Source: Struthio camelus (taxonomy: Eukaryota; Chordata; Aves; Struthioniformes; Struthionidae). Taken from it: DNA of 64,000 nucleotides. Position numbers and translations under genes: made by a program. Shown one piece after another: positions 40,101 through 55,100 of this stretch; position 1 is the first letter of the stretch, and each line of letters begins with the position of its first letter. The DNA lies in assembly GCF_040807025.1 (NCBI RefSeq), contig NC_090943.1:21419213-21483212 (forward strand), given 5' to 3'. The notes beneath the pieces are model-generated. The model saw nothing but the letters and a program-made list of their open reading frames with translations, made no database searches and had not been told where the DNA came from.

Positions 40101-43100
40101 AATAAAAGTTTCTCCTTTGTTTTATCCCATTCAAGCTTGCTATGTAATAAAAAAAAATTATACACCATTTAAAATTATGATTTAAAAGAATTTAGAGAAA
40201 CCTACTAAAATTACACTTAGTTGCATAGCATAAATCTGACCCATCAGACCTCATATTAAAGAATTTTTATCTACTTTTTAGAAGTGGTATTCTTATGTTG
40301 TCATCTGTTTCTGTTAGAGTAAGACAGGAAAAAATATATATTAAGAAACAAATATTTTGTCAGTTAAACTAGTGCTAAAATCTTCAAGAGCTATTCACAT
40401 CAGACAGTGCATTCTAAATCATAGCAACACATTTAATGTTAACTGTTTTATAGTATAATCTCAAGTTTGTAAAACCCATTTTCATGGATTGTGCAAATTA
40501 CATCTATTTGAAATATCTGTTAGATAATATTAAAGGACAGGTTTTTATGCATCAGACTGCAATCTTCACATGGTACTACATAATTCTAAAAAAATTTATA
40601 CTATTCACTTTAAAGATTAGGTTAGTTGCTCCTTACGGAGCGGCAGTTTTTATCCCATAGCTAACCGTGAATATGTCCAGAACTCTTTGTCACTAATTGT
40701 GTAGTTACATTTCAGTAATGTCTGAAACAAGAGCTTTCTAAATAAATATGCATATAAGTGTCTTTGATTCAGTATCAAGTAACGACTGGTATAATTGAGA
40801 CAAAAAATAATTTTGAAATGTACCTTCAGTTTAGCATCAGGGTTCAGGATCATCTGAGCTAAGTGAGCGATAGCTCCTGCATCCACTACTGTCTGTGCTA
40901 ACTCTGGAGAATGCTTTGAAATATCACTGAGAGTCGAAGCAGCAATCCTTTTCAAAGCAATTTCTGGCTCCTGGATACAGAGCACTAAAAGAGGAACAGC
41001 TCCTGCATCCACCACAGCTTGTGACAGTTCTGTAGGTCCAAGGAAAGTAATTAAGTGAGTATGGGTGACTGACCCTTGTGCAAGCCATTTTTCACCCTGA
41101 CAGATACAGCAAAGGAAAAAGGGGAGGGTGTAGTTCACTGTCTCGACATCTGCATTTCAAATCAGCCCTCCTGGTTTCATAAACCGTGTGGACCAATCCA
41201 CAACTGAAAAGAATGCAGGTCAATAGATGGACCCCCATTTACATGCACACATTTGAGGTAGATTAGGCTGAAATGGTTTGTTATTCTGTTTTCTTTTTCT
41301 TTTTTTAAAAGTAAGCAGATGTCAGCTGTTTAAACCCTGGCTATTCTACACTGATCAATAGGAAAGCATTTTATGCATGGCTAACAACAACAGAGAAAGC
41401 CAAAGTACCAAAATTTTACCAACCACCTAATTAGAGAGCATTTTACCCTCTTCAAATGATAAGCAGATATTAGCATAGATCAAATGCCAAAAACAGAAAT
41501 ACAAAAAACATACATAAAAGATATCTCTTACATAAAAGATTGGAAAAATTGAGCTTGTTGACCAAAACTAGGCTTTGCTACCATGCATGGAAAAAGACAG
41601 AATCTATACCTTAATGACATGAAGATGTTATCATGCATGCTTAGACAAATGAGAAACATCATCAGTGGGATATTGTATGTCTGAGATTAGTACAATATCC
41701 TTAACTATCTGCACCTTAACTAAAAGGAGCAAAAAAAAAAAAAATCTGAACATATGATTAGCTGACATGGACAAATATTACACTATTAGAAATTCATTAG
41801 CTCTCTTCATTATGTGCAGCATTAATCACAATCTGTAAAAAAGAAATTATTGGATATTACAAGCAAAATTTGTACTACAGCCAATCTGTGCTATTTTAAA
41901 ATAATGTTAAAAAGTGGTAAAAATGAGGTAAGATTCAATAATCTATTAGGTTCTTTGTACAGTTTTGCTATACCTTATTATGCATATCCATTATTATCTT
42001 TAACATTTATCTTGACTTACAGTACCATGGCAACATATGGCTACTGTATTTCAAGGCTCTAACTTAGCTTTTGATTTATACTTCATCAATAAAGAGATTT
42101 TAATACTAAGAAAAATAGAGCATACTTCATTAAATATATATAGACTAATAACGTTTTTTATGAAATCTGAAAGCCATATCATCATTAGGCTGTTAATATC
42201 CAAATGAAGTTCCTGACCAGATTTGTTTTCAATTAGTGAATTATAGCCACACACTCTAACACATGTAATAAGTCAAATATTTACATTGTATGTTATTTTA
42301 TGTGATATATTTTAAGCAAAATATAAATATTACTTTACAAATCTTTAATAAATAATGAAGTAATTTTTAATAAATTAATAGAAAAATAGCCCTTCAAGGT
42401 TCACTTTTCAAAGAACTACCTGGCTGAAAATGTAGAGCATGCACCCTCCAAACACGCACAAATCATAGGATTTCAACAAAACCTTGTATCTGCAATTTTA
42501 TAAATTTGAAAGAAAATGTACCTGAAAATATATCTGCAAATATACCTGACAAGAAGTTAAACAGTATCAGTGGTATAAGCTAAATTCAATTTTAAACGGA
42601 AAAGAACATTCTTGGTCTCTTCAAAAGTGTATTTTGATGCTGTACAGTGACCGAGAGAAATACATAATTAACTACTGACCAAAGGTCAGCTGGAGGATAT
42701 GAAAAATTATAACAATGGATAGTCCATCTGAGTATCCAGTTATGGAACGCGTCTCATGGGTAACTTCAAAGCAACCACTGCAATTGCCTATAGTCTGCCA
42801 AGGAAACGCTAATATCAGGAAACTGATGTCAAGAGGTACAAGATTGTACTAGAAGAATGGGTCTCTCAAATTCCTTATCAACTGAGATCATGAAGGGCAA
42901 GTAGCAAGAGAAAGAGCAACACCTTAAGGTCACAGCTAAACCTAGGCATGTAAAAATATCAATACAAAATATTTTTAAAGGGCAAACTAAATCTGATTCA
43001 ATTTAAATCACCTCTTAAAAGTCTAATATCATATAAATGCTGGTGGTGACTGTTGGTCATGTTTAATTAAATGTTTGTTCTTCCAGTGATGTTTAAGATG

Positions 43101-46100
43101 CACGGCTAATAACTTACCACACATAGGCTTGGATCATGTGTCAAAAGACAGACAAGTAGTAAATGGGCTGACAGAAAAACAGGAAAGCTGAGGCAGGGAC
43201 AAAAGAAAATATATATCTTCCCATCCCTCCCTGCCACAAACTCAGCCCAAAATTATGATTCTAAGAATTAATGATTCTATGATAATTGAATTTTTTTCCC
43301 CCTCAAGAAGACACTCAATTGACCTTCCCAGTTGGTAGAATGTCTATTTCTAATGTCTAATGTTCTAATTCTAATCTAATTCTAACTATACACCAAAAGT
43401 ACTTACCAAACTTTGCTACTCACTTACAGAATACAGACGCGTGGAAAAAAATGCAGGCTGAGAATGAGTTAAAGGAGAAATTATATTTTTCCAGTAGAAA
43501 TTTAAAAAAAAAAAAAAGTTAGTCAAAGAAATCAAATGAGGTGTTCAAAAAAGTCTTTTTTGTGACTTGCTCCACTATGCCAGGTCTGTGAATCTGGACA
43601 AAGACCAGTAGTTGAAAAGCAGGAGAAAGAGAGCAAAGAAAAACTAGTTTATGAAGCTTGCATAAGTCCACAGAAAGTTATGAAAACCTAGGGCTTTGGA
43701 TTGCAGTTTGAGGTACAAATCAAGGGACCTTCTATCCATACGGTGATAAAGTAGGACTTCTCCCTACATGAGAGAAAGCAACAAGTATTATTCTACGTAC
43801 GCTTAGAGATGTGGTGGCTTCTGAGTCCAAGCTGTCTCAAATTAGTTGCTTTTGCCCAGAAGAAAATAAGCAGAATTCTAGCAGAGGGAGGTATTGCAGA
43901 TATGATAGAGAGACTGACACGGAGGTATGAGAAAGACTGATAAAAATAGACCTTGGAGCTTAAGGAGTCACCAGTTTGATTAGGAGTTCTACTAGAAGGC
44001 TCTTCTCAATCCAGATGTGCTCATCAGGGACCGAGAAATTAATTCAAAGGATATTGAGGCCTAGTCATATGCTTCCTTGACCGGTAAGAGCAGAAAGTAA
44101 ACAAAAAGGAGTCAATCTGACTAAATTCCCTCTGAAGTTAATGGTAAGTTTTTCAGGATTTATCTGAAGTGACCTAAAACGTTAAAGAAAAAAAATCCCT
44201 TCATGCTAGCATAATAGGATGAATTAAAAAAAAAGTTTGGGAAGCAAAGACAAGGGTGAGGAAGTAAACGTGCAAATACTTCCCAGGGAAGGGAATTCAG
44301 CTACTCATCAGCTAGCAGACAAATTTTCTCCACTTGGAAGCAAATGCGTTTTTCCATCTAAACCAGGGTCCTCGGGACCTTGCTGGGGTGGCAGGTGTAT
44401 CCACTGGAGATAACAGCTTTTGACCAAAGCCGCCAACACTATATTTTTCTGAGGACTGTGTAATCGTATGAAGACTCCAATCACCACCATCACTTCAAAA
44501 TCAGAGTTTTATGCAGGCCAGTACCAGCACAGTACTAAAGATTACATTGAAACCAGTGGAAAAAAATCCTTTCCTCAGTAGAGGGATGAAGGTCATTAAT
44601 TATGGAGGCAAGTTTAGATCCTTGAATAGGACAAAATAACTAGACTCAGATCATTGACGATCTGAGCAACCTGGTCTGACCTTGTGGCTGACCCTGCTTT
44701 GAGCAGGAGGCTGGACTAGAGACCTCCTGAAGTCCCTTCCTGAATTATCCCATGATCCCAAGGGCAACAGTATGACAGAAAATCAGTATAACTCCTCTCT
44801 CAGCAACTTGTTTGAGTGTAAGCAAATACAGCATTGTTTATTTTTGTTTTCCTACCTTTTTGCAATATGCTGTAGCAGGTAAGACAGCATGAATAAATTA
44901 TACACTTTACATAGGCAAAGCAAATGGAAAGATATGTTATTTGCATGCCTCTCAAACCTGAGAGCTCTGCACTTTAAACCCCTCACTGAATACAGTATCA
45001 GCAAAAGTTTATAAAATAATTTTCACAGACTTAATGGTATTTCAAACACTTTGCACTTCTTTTCAAACATTTATATATAGCAGAAATGATGAATCGCAAA
45101 ATTACAGCACACTGATCTGTATATGCTGGAGTTAATCAGTGTCTGAGCTTCAACTCAAGGGGACCTGCAAATGAGCAACATAACTGCACGAGCTATTGCT
45201 AAATTCTGGAATCTGACCTGGCAGGATTTCTAATGTCTTGTAATCTCATGAGACCTCTATCTTGACCTAAAATCTCACAGGAATCCAACGATTTCTACAG
45301 ACATCTATTCAAAGAAGAACTGCATTTTGAGTGCTTCCAGTATGAAAATAGTATGGCATTTTCTAACCAGAAAATATTCATTAGGGGAAAAAAAAAAAAA
45401 TCACAGTTTCTCACAATGGAAGTATTTTAATAGGAACGTACATCACAGATCTCAGAGAGCAGCTTTAGTAGGTCGTGGATGGAATTTCTGAAAAAAGCAA
45501 AGAGAGATCCTCCCATTGCAGAACAGTTACTGCCTAGTGCTCTCAGCCTTTGCTTGCCTTCAAGGAGACAGAGGTTCACATCCTGCCTAAAACAGATTGG
45601 GACTTTAATCTGTCTCCAGTATCCCAGGCAAGTGTCCTAATCATTGAACTATTCCTGCTGGGGACAAAGCAGCAACATCCCACACACACACTGTTTTTTA
45701 GGAGGGAGCAAAAAAAAAAAAAAAATCTTATCTTAATCTTGTCCCAGTTTGGAACAGAAACAATTTTTGAAAATGAAAAAACTTTTGTAGGTGTGGGAAA
45801 CTATTTCACACCCAACTCTTATTTTTAGGGTTTAAGCTGCAATATGTATCCACAGACAGTCAATGAGAGAAAATCATAACCGCCACACTATATCAACACA
45901 AGCATGCAAGTCTAATCCAGAGTTTCTTCAACAGTAAACACCAGATGTTGATAAGAACAGGTCCATCTATCTTTGTATCCCATCTCCAACAATATCCTGT
46001 TGCAGAGGCATGCATGTAGGAGTACAAGAAACATACCATGCACAGAGTGATCTTTCCCCAATAAGCCTTCTTTACCTCCAGTAATCATCAGTTTGGAGAC

Positions 46101-49100
46101 TTCCTGTAGCTGTGTTTTAGAGGAAGGTAAATCCCCCAAAGTGACTTGTAGTTGGGCAGCAGGGGAAAAATTTTTTTTTTTACTGATTACATCTAGTGAT
46201 GTCTACGCCCTGAAGCTTGCAGTGTGGTAGCACTTGCAATTTCAACCTGATTTCAGAAAATGCTGTTCCTGTTGCTGCCGTAAATTAACCTGAGAGATAC
46301 ACCCACTTACTGTCAGTGAATAAATAGTTCACATTCATGGAAAAACAATTTGTATAAGGAGTTTGTTGTCTTCGGTACCCTTTCGTCATCTCCATCTTTG
46401 CAGACAATGCTATTACAGAGTGAACTGGATCACCAGATCCCAGCCAGCCAGGCAGCATTCAGGCAATGAATAGCATAAAGGGCAATTAAGGCAAGTCAAT
46501 ATTGATTTACTGATATAACAAAACTACAGAACTGTTTATGTTAAGAGTAACATAGACACTTACTTGCACTATATACATTTATACAAGTGAACACTTTCAA
46601 ATGACGCTTAAACAAATATCCTTCAGGTGGAAGCAACGCTTATTTTCTATTAAAGCTGGGATTCAGACCTAACAACCCAAAGGTAAAAAGTTCTTTAGCA
46701 CATAGAGGTGCCCCAAAAATGAGTTTTGTTTCCTGGAAAAAAGAAGCCCATTAGGACAAACGTTGATAAATTTGGAGCCCGTTTCGGCAAATTACCCCTC
46801 TCTCTAAGTGGGAAGGGGAAACCCCCATACCTTCTACGGTCCAGCACTTCACATAGCTTTAAGAAAAAAAAAAAAAATCACTTCCAAATCCAGTCTAAGT
46901 ATATTTTAAAACCAAAACCAAACATAAATGAATGTATCAGCTAATGGTGTGATCCTGGGGTAATTTTAACTTTAAACTACCCTTCCCATCCAGCAGCTTC
47001 TTCCCTCAATTCTTTGATTCATAGCTCAAAACTCTTTTACTTGAACTATATAAGTAGCTAGTAAAGGACTTATCTGCTGTGTGGATCAGCTTTTGAACAG
47101 GAACTTGACACGACCAGTGAGTTACATAACTATCCGAGACAGCAGTAAGCTGCTCAGTATCAGATTCCTAGGATCTATTCCTGACTCTCAGAGAAGAACG
47201 TGGTCTACTGGCTATAGCAGTGCAATGAATTTGGCACATTAGCAGTTGCAGGCAGTGCTGTCAACTGGATGACACTTGGTTTCGCCTAGAGCTCCCTCTT
47301 TTACTATATATCTAAAATGAGCGGAATGAACGTTGGAGCAAACAGAACTTTGTTCCACAGTACCAGTTATATAATGCATAAAGATTCTGAAATTTCTTCA
47401 TGAAGCAGAATAAACCAGAATGTAACTTCTGGGACACAAGTCCAGTGCATCTCCTCTTAGAGGATCTCCCACAGAGTCTGACATTGTTGGTGTCAGATAT
47501 ACTATCTTCCCGCTAATGGTGCGGCACTGGCAAATTTGTAAATTTACAGCAGCTTCTTATTCCAAATTTAAAATTTCATAACAGTGCAGAAGAAAAAGCA
47601 TCTTGTTCTGAACAAGGAAAATTACAAAAACATGATTTATTACAACTTTAATATAGCATTAAGATGAAAGAAAATACATATGAAACGTATTACCTGAATT
47701 GTGTCGGGCAATATAACCAAGTGCCCAAGCTGCAGCTTCTTTCACTCCAGGGTCAAAATCTTCCAAACAAATCACAAGCGTCTCCAGTGCTCCACACTGA
47801 ACTATTGCCTGGGCTAGCTGTGGAGAATGTTTACCAACTGCTCTTAGCACAAATGCTGCCGCTTTCTTGTAGAAACGCTACACAAATCAGAAAAAAAAAA
47901 TGTTTTTACTAATGTTAAGTAATTCAAAACATAATACAGTACAGACTTGCATAAATTAGACTGTTAGTAGTAGCAATATCTCATACAGATCCAAATCAGA
48001 ATCACTAGACATCACACAAAAAAATGAACCTACAGCCCTTGACTGAAACAGCTCATGATCTAAAATTTGTAGTAAGTGCATAAACAAACAGAAAAAATGA
48101 GAGGGCTAAGAGGATATGGGGAAAAGATAATAATCTAGATAAATCTGTTTGCTTAAGTGAGTAGTGAGTGATAAGAGCTGCAAAAACAATACCTCTTAGC
48201 ATATCTAACTAGATTACACAGGTTATGCAGGGCAAACGCCTAGAATAATTCTACCCATCTGTGACATTCACAAGGCTTCACAATTTCTAATGTATATAGA
48301 CTCATATCATATCACCCCTATGAGAAAACATTGTTTACATTTGCAAACAGGAAATAAACACAGAGAATCAGATCCAACAAAAAGGGTTTAAAATTTGAAT
48401 CCTGATATGCTTAAATGGTGCCTAAGTCCACAGCTGAGATCCTGAAAACCTAGCCTACTGGACACCCAACACTGGACACTCCTCGCTTCTGATCAGGCAA
48501 CCTGCAGTTCTGCTCCCGCACGTATCCAAAGCCAGCTCCTTTCTGACAGCACTGAGCAGCCTGGCACCTCTGCATGCACACGTTCAAGCAAGATCCAAGC
48601 ACACGTCTAGTTGCTCCTACCAATTTGCCCCAGTGCTGGACCAAACACGTGCTTTCAGCATATACGCAGTGTATTGTGCTGCACACTTCATGGGGTTCCA
48701 TGTAAACTGCCTGGGTGGCTGTGGCTTATTTGAAAAGCATAATTAAAAAAGCTTTCCCCAAAAATTCACATTTCACATTCTCTTTCAGCAGTTTTCTAGC
48801 CATCATTGGGATGCAGAAGATGAAGGTTAGATTTCCTCCCCTGCCCTAAAGTTTCAAAACTCAGACTCCAAGCAAAGCACTCTGGCCACAGACAACTGTG
48901 TTGAGGAAAGACAGCTCAACTCCCTCTTTAAGCCATCATGCAGCAACGTGTGCAAAATTCACTGGGCCACAAATAATTTACTGCCATGACCATGTGCCCG
49001 GAATATACTCTGTGGCCTGGCAGTTGACAGACCAGCCCTGTGGCCTCGCTCCAGAAGGCTGCCCCTCTTTGTGGTGGCCAGTTTTAATCCCATTCCAAGA

Positions 49101-52100
49101 CACTTGATTGTCCTCTGCTCTCTACAGGGAGCTTGGGAACTTTATGGTGCTATATACCTACTGCCAAGGTACCTAAATATTACACTGTAATATTACCCAT
49201 AATATATACACTTAAATATTGTAAAGACCACATTCCTTTTGGATCAAGTCCAGAGAAACAAAGAACCACGAGTGCTTTGGTGCATCCTGAAGATGCACAA
49301 ACACCCTTGAAAAGCTGGCCTGAAAGCAAGGAGATGTGGCAATAGAGAGGTATCTGCAAAGTTAAATGGACCCAGGCTCATTCTCCAGCCCTGAAGGGCA
49401 GTGGCCCAGCACACCATGTCTATACAGCCAAACTACTCCCAAAGCACGGTGGTTTCATCTATACATCTATGCTACTGGCAACTGTCCCTGACCCACGCTG
49501 TCCCCTAAACAATAACTAGGCATTGCCTGGGAGTTTGCTAGCTTGCTGGTGAGCATGGGCCAAAACCACGTCAGGAAGCACGTTAACAATTTAAGGGCGC
49601 AGTCATGTTCCAGCACTCGAGTCTATGCCATGGTCCTGCTTAGTTTACCAGTATAGACGTAATTTCTTAACACCAAAAATCGAAGTTCTACAAGCTAATA
49701 TATAATTTACAAGCAAAATATTAAACGTTATTTAGGGGGAACATTAGCTGGGGAAACAGAACAGACAAAGGGGTACCTACTACTACCTAGTGTAAATTAC
49801 CACAAGTTTTGCTGAATTTAGTGAAGCTATGACAGTTTACACCAGTCTATGTCTCTGCAAATATGAGTATGTTATTCCCATTTAGTAATTACGCTCTGAG
49901 CAAAGAAAAATACTGCAGGGTTTTTGTTATTATTCAAACACATTTATTTACAAACAAGTCATATTCATAGGCATAGTTAGAATGCATTATAAAGCTATGT
50001 ATTTTGCTCAGTTTAATTGACAAACAATTGAGCCAGGATGTGACCCTGTAACTATTCTCCACAGATCAGTGGAATCAGTATTTATTGTGTGCTCAGAGAA
50101 TCTGCCCCTTAAGTATAGATGTTGATACACGAGAAGCGAGTGGAATGGAAATGTGTCTTTTTTTTTTTTTTTGGCCTATGGGAAGTAACAAACTGCATGC
50201 ATTGCTAAACTCTGCATGAACTGGATAATGAGTTTCCTTCGCCTGCCCTCAGTCACCAAGGCATAGGAGGCCTTCCATGACCTCACACTAATCTTGCTGC
50301 TGCCCCAAGTGATTCTGAATCACAACCATCTCACAGATGTAATGACAGCACAGGCAGTAACATGGAAGAGATAAATCAGGGTACTCAGACAAACTTAGCA
50401 AGGGCTCAGTTGTTGGAGGATTTTTTCCTCAAATAAAAAATAGAGGATAAAGACTTTTGTTCCCCTCCTCCCTTTAAAATACAAATAAATTAACCAAAAG
50501 GGTTATAAATTTGTCTAGCTGAAACCTTAATTTTCTTTCCCTACTATACCAGTATCTTGACATTAATGCTTTTCTTTGATACATTTTTAAAATTAACCGT
50601 ATAGGCATTGGTCAGATATGCAACAACAAAAACATGCAATGAGTACTTACATTTATGGTTTTCTCAAAAGACTGAAATGAAAACATATAGTTTACAAGCT
50701 ATATTTCTATTGAAATTCTACTTTTCCTAAATCTAATAAATCAAAAATACAAGCCAGGTATGACTGTGATTTCAATACATTTAACTCTCAGCTTTCTTTC
50801 TTTTTCCAGTCATTAGGAACAGTATTTAAAAGCATTTCTGTTAATCTAGGTTAGGAACCAAACACTAGAATATACGCAAAAACTGAAGAAAAATGGCAAG
50901 AAGGGAGAAACAGAGACCATCAGATTTATCTGCACTGGATTACATTTCTCTCTTTTTTTTTTTTTTTTGGACAAACATGAAGATCAGAACATTTCAGTGT
51001 ATTTTCCTGTGTTAGTAGTTTGATATTTTTATGCTACAGATTCGCAAATGGCTATGTTTGGAGATATTAAATATTCCACTACAGAAGTACAGTTTATATG
51101 TATTTTACAAGCGTTTGGTATTAATGACAAATCCTATTCAATTGCCACCACTACTTTCAATTTATCTCATTTTTAAAGAGGGGCCTTTTATAAAGTATCA
51201 CTCAACATTTTGAAAACAATAGTGCCATGGATATTTTTCATACAAAGAGCTAAGAGGTAAAACAATATTTTAAAGTCAAATTCATGCACACAATACAAAC
51301 TGATCTTTCAAAAGTTCAAACATACATGTTGTCTCTGACTTCCGTACATTTATTGCAGCATTAGGAATAATAGCAGATAGCTGATATGGAAAGATTTCCC
51401 CTTCCCCATGTTAAAAAAAATATTACTTAAGAAATATGATGCCTTACATTCTGCTCAGACAACGAGCACACAAGTTGAGGAAGAATGTCTCCCTTCACTA
51501 CTGCCTCTGCCAGGTCATCATTATAATTGGCAAGTCTCCCAAGAGCCAAAGCAGCAGTCTGTTGAATAGTTGGGACCACATCCAGCAAAAGAGGTCTCAG
51601 CAAAGCCATCACACCTGAGTTACATCGGGAAGAGAAAAGCCCACCTAATAAGTGGAAATTTTTCTAAACATTTGCCTTTATTCATAAAAATCTACTAAAT
51701 TACTCTTAAAAATAATAGGAACGTATGGGAAATTCAGAGGACTTCCCCTGAAATGAAGTTGGCGCTTGGAGAGCACTGCTGATGCATAACAATCTTCCTG
51801 CCCATTTTTCATAGGTATAAAACACTTCTGAAATATAAAAATTTCACATGTAGAAATAAGTTATATTTAAGCCATGTAGAAATAAGCTATATTTAAGCAC
51901 ACATAAAACACATCTGTTAACAACGTAAACATGCACAGGAAACTCCATCTGGAGGTTCTGGTGAGCTAACACTGATATGTCACTCATTACTCAGTCTGCC
52001 AGCAGAACCTCTGCATGGAATTCTACCAAATTACTAATAATTCCACCTATTACAAACAGTGACCGATTTGAGGATCAATAGCCATACCATATTACATTCC

Positions 52101-55100
52101 AGTCAGAAGAATTAAAGACTTTATTACAACATCATTATTTATGATGTGTTTATACTGCAGTCCACAGTGTATGTTATATATGAAAGAAGATGAAGTCCCT
52201 TCTCTAAGGGGTTCTTACGCATACCCATAAGCTGTTGAAATTACAGGTAAGGTAAGCAGCCATGACATGAACCATAAGCAGTCATGGTACAGGAAAGTCC
52301 TCACACGGATAAACATTTGGCTAAAAATAGGAAATAGTAGGAGAAGACATTCCATTCTTGCAAGAGGCGGTCACACTGCAGTTCCTCAAGAGCCTGTGCT
52401 GGGGCATATGCTGTTGAATATACTCATATTCATAAATGATCTGGAAAAGGACATGAAGAGTGCAGTGAGAATATTTGCTGGTGATTCAAAGTTATTCAAG
52501 GTGGTACCAACAAGGGCACTATGAGAAACTACAGAGACTGAATGACTGGATGATAAAATGGCAAGTGATATTTCAAGTAGATAAGTGCAAAGCAATACGG
52601 ATGAGAAAACCAATTTTAAACTTCACATATACAGTGATGGAACCCAAACTGATCACTACCACTCAGGAGAAACATCTCGGGGTTATGACAGATAGTTTCA
52701 TGGAAACATCGGTTCACTACTCAGTAGCAGAAAAGAAAGTTTGCACACAGAAGCATACAGAGTGCTAGGGAAATGGGTAGAAAACATAACAGATTTATGC
52801 AATGGTATAGTGATGGTCTCTGTTTTGCATCTAATCCATTCCTCCGCAATAGAAATGGAAAAGGTACAGCGAAAGGCAACAAGGATAATCAATGATGACC
52901 ATTCTGTATATGGAAGCTATTCCCACCGTTAAACTAAGACTGTTCAGTAAGGGTATTAGCAAGGTTCACAGAATCTAGTTTAGCATGTAGCAGGCAGCTA
53001 GGGATTGAATACTAACTCTTCCAACACCAGGGAATAAGATATGAAGCTAGTAGAGGCCCAATTCAGAAAGAGATGATTTTTCACAAAAAAGGCAGTAGAG
53101 CTGTGGAAGCTCTTGCCAAAGCAATTCACATGTGCAGTCTTCCCAGATTTTCAGAACAGCAGTCCATTGCACGCTACTAGATATATAGAAACTTTGCATA
53201 CTTCAGGAAGTCCCTGAGCTGGTAACAGTTGGAGGCTGAACGAGTACTCTTCTCCTGTTCTTATAGTCTTTCCTAAGCATCTGGTATGTCCCCTGTTGGG
53301 GGCAGAACAGCGGGCTAGATCAGCTGCTCTGATCTCTGGTCTGACACACATGGCAATTCTTCATGATCCTTAGACTATGCAGGGAGGTTTATAGCTTAAT
53401 AGGGAGCAGTTCTGAATTAGTTTTATCTTTGATAATGGAGAACACTCTAATATAATGGAACTGCAAACAAAAAATTGAAAATAAAAACATGATTGCATTA
53501 AGAATACAATTTATAAAGGACTGGAGAGAGGAAATTAATTGCACTGCAAGTAGTTCTTTGAAAGTGCTGTCCCTATACCAGCCAGATGCATGAATTAATA
53601 CTTCCATGCTTTAGTACCTCAACTGGAAAGCAATGCCCTCTGGAGCTGCAAAAGTGCTACATCAGAACACTGAACATTCAAAGACATGATTAGAAATTTT
53701 TCCGTCAGCCATCTGAGTTTTCCACTAGGTTCGTTTGCATCAGATAAGGATTTAGCTGATTGACCAGAGCCACAAGAAAAAAATAAAACTTTCTTTCTCA
53801 AGGGCTGTGTATGCTCATAAGCCATGTCTGCACCAAACAAAGGTCTTTTGGTACAACAGACCTACAATGGTGGGTTCACTGCCTACTCGCAGATGACAAC
53901 CAGAAGATGTTGACCAGCCACACCATGATAAGAGGAAAAGAAAAACTAAGGGCCTAGAAATAGTCCAAAGGGATGGAGACTATATTAAGGTACTCCCATG
54001 GCCTGTACAGAAGGGCACCCTAGGAAGACAAAAATCAGGTTGAGCAGCAGTGAAATTCTCACAGAAAACACTTACTATTTTAACTTTTAAAAAAATTGCT
54101 CCCAGCAAGCAGAAAATAAAATAATAATCTATAGATGGCTCTGAACAAGGGAAAACAAAAAAAAAAAAAAAAAACCAGAGGCCATGCAGACCCTTAACAA
54201 CGTTCTTCTGGGAAAGTCACTCCTACAAACAGAGGCTACACAGCCGTGATGGGTATGACTTCCCAGGAGGTTCACAAGCCAAAAGAATACAGGTCTCATG
54301 GGGACACACAATAGAAGGAGAAGAGTGAGATAAAACTATGATGTCTAAATAGCACTCCAGAGCACTAAAAATGGCTCTGCAGCAAGCATCATTTTAACAT
54401 GTACACGTAGAGCCTTCGGAAATAGGTCTGCAGTACAGCTGGGGCCTACTCTTGCTCCTGTCAAAGTCAATGGGAGCTAAAACAGGCATCCTGCATACTA
54501 ACAGTCAGGGTCTAGCTACTCCAGCATCACAAGAACAATGGGAGTTCACTCAGCACTGGAGGAATCACTTACTGCTTCAGGATGTGGCCAATAGATTGAC
54601 ATCTTCTCACAAACTCCCTCAAATGGTGTGCGTGGTCTCATTAGTACACCATGCTTCATATCAAAGTGTGCTAAGTACTTTATAGGATAAATTAGAAAAG
54701 AAAAACTAACAAACAAAACATGACTTGATGCCAACACCATATACCTTCTATTGTCAGTTTATCTTCCAGTAAGTCACCTGCACCCTCTACAGGAGGGCAT
54801 TTTCTTGTTCTTACCCTCTAACACAAGTTGCATGGTCAAGCACCTGCTGAAATCCCTACAGGGACCTCTTGCTGTTCTGACTCTTTAGACTGGAGATATT
54901 TAAGCAGCAATAGTTAAAAGTAGGATGCTTGTGTTTAGTTTACAAATATTACATTTGAGACTTTTAAGTTGAGATGATTCAGTAAGGATGTGAGAGACAG
55001 TTCAAACCCCACACTGAATCAAACTCAAATTCAATTTTTCTCAAGTAAGTACCAAGCTGTTGCCTAACTGGCCCTACCAAGGTGGCAAGGCAGTCAGACT

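Larger units (their letters stand above)
41030..47693 (-). other. SPAG6: SPAG6 intron 4 (6.7 kb)
   Basis: Flanked by CAG|GTAATA and CTACAG|AA. It contains the CR1 tail at 44655-44757, a possible tRNA-SINE-like relic near 45545-45680 and several A-rich tracts (for example 43502-43516 and 45707-45724). No other exon is recognised. Confidence 0.9.

Noticed and set aside
43250..43284. ATGATTCTAAG...ATGATTCTATGATA, resembling a CR1 terminal repeat
   Set aside because: Only the short tail-like motif is present. The sequence beside it does not extend into a CR1 3' region by eye.
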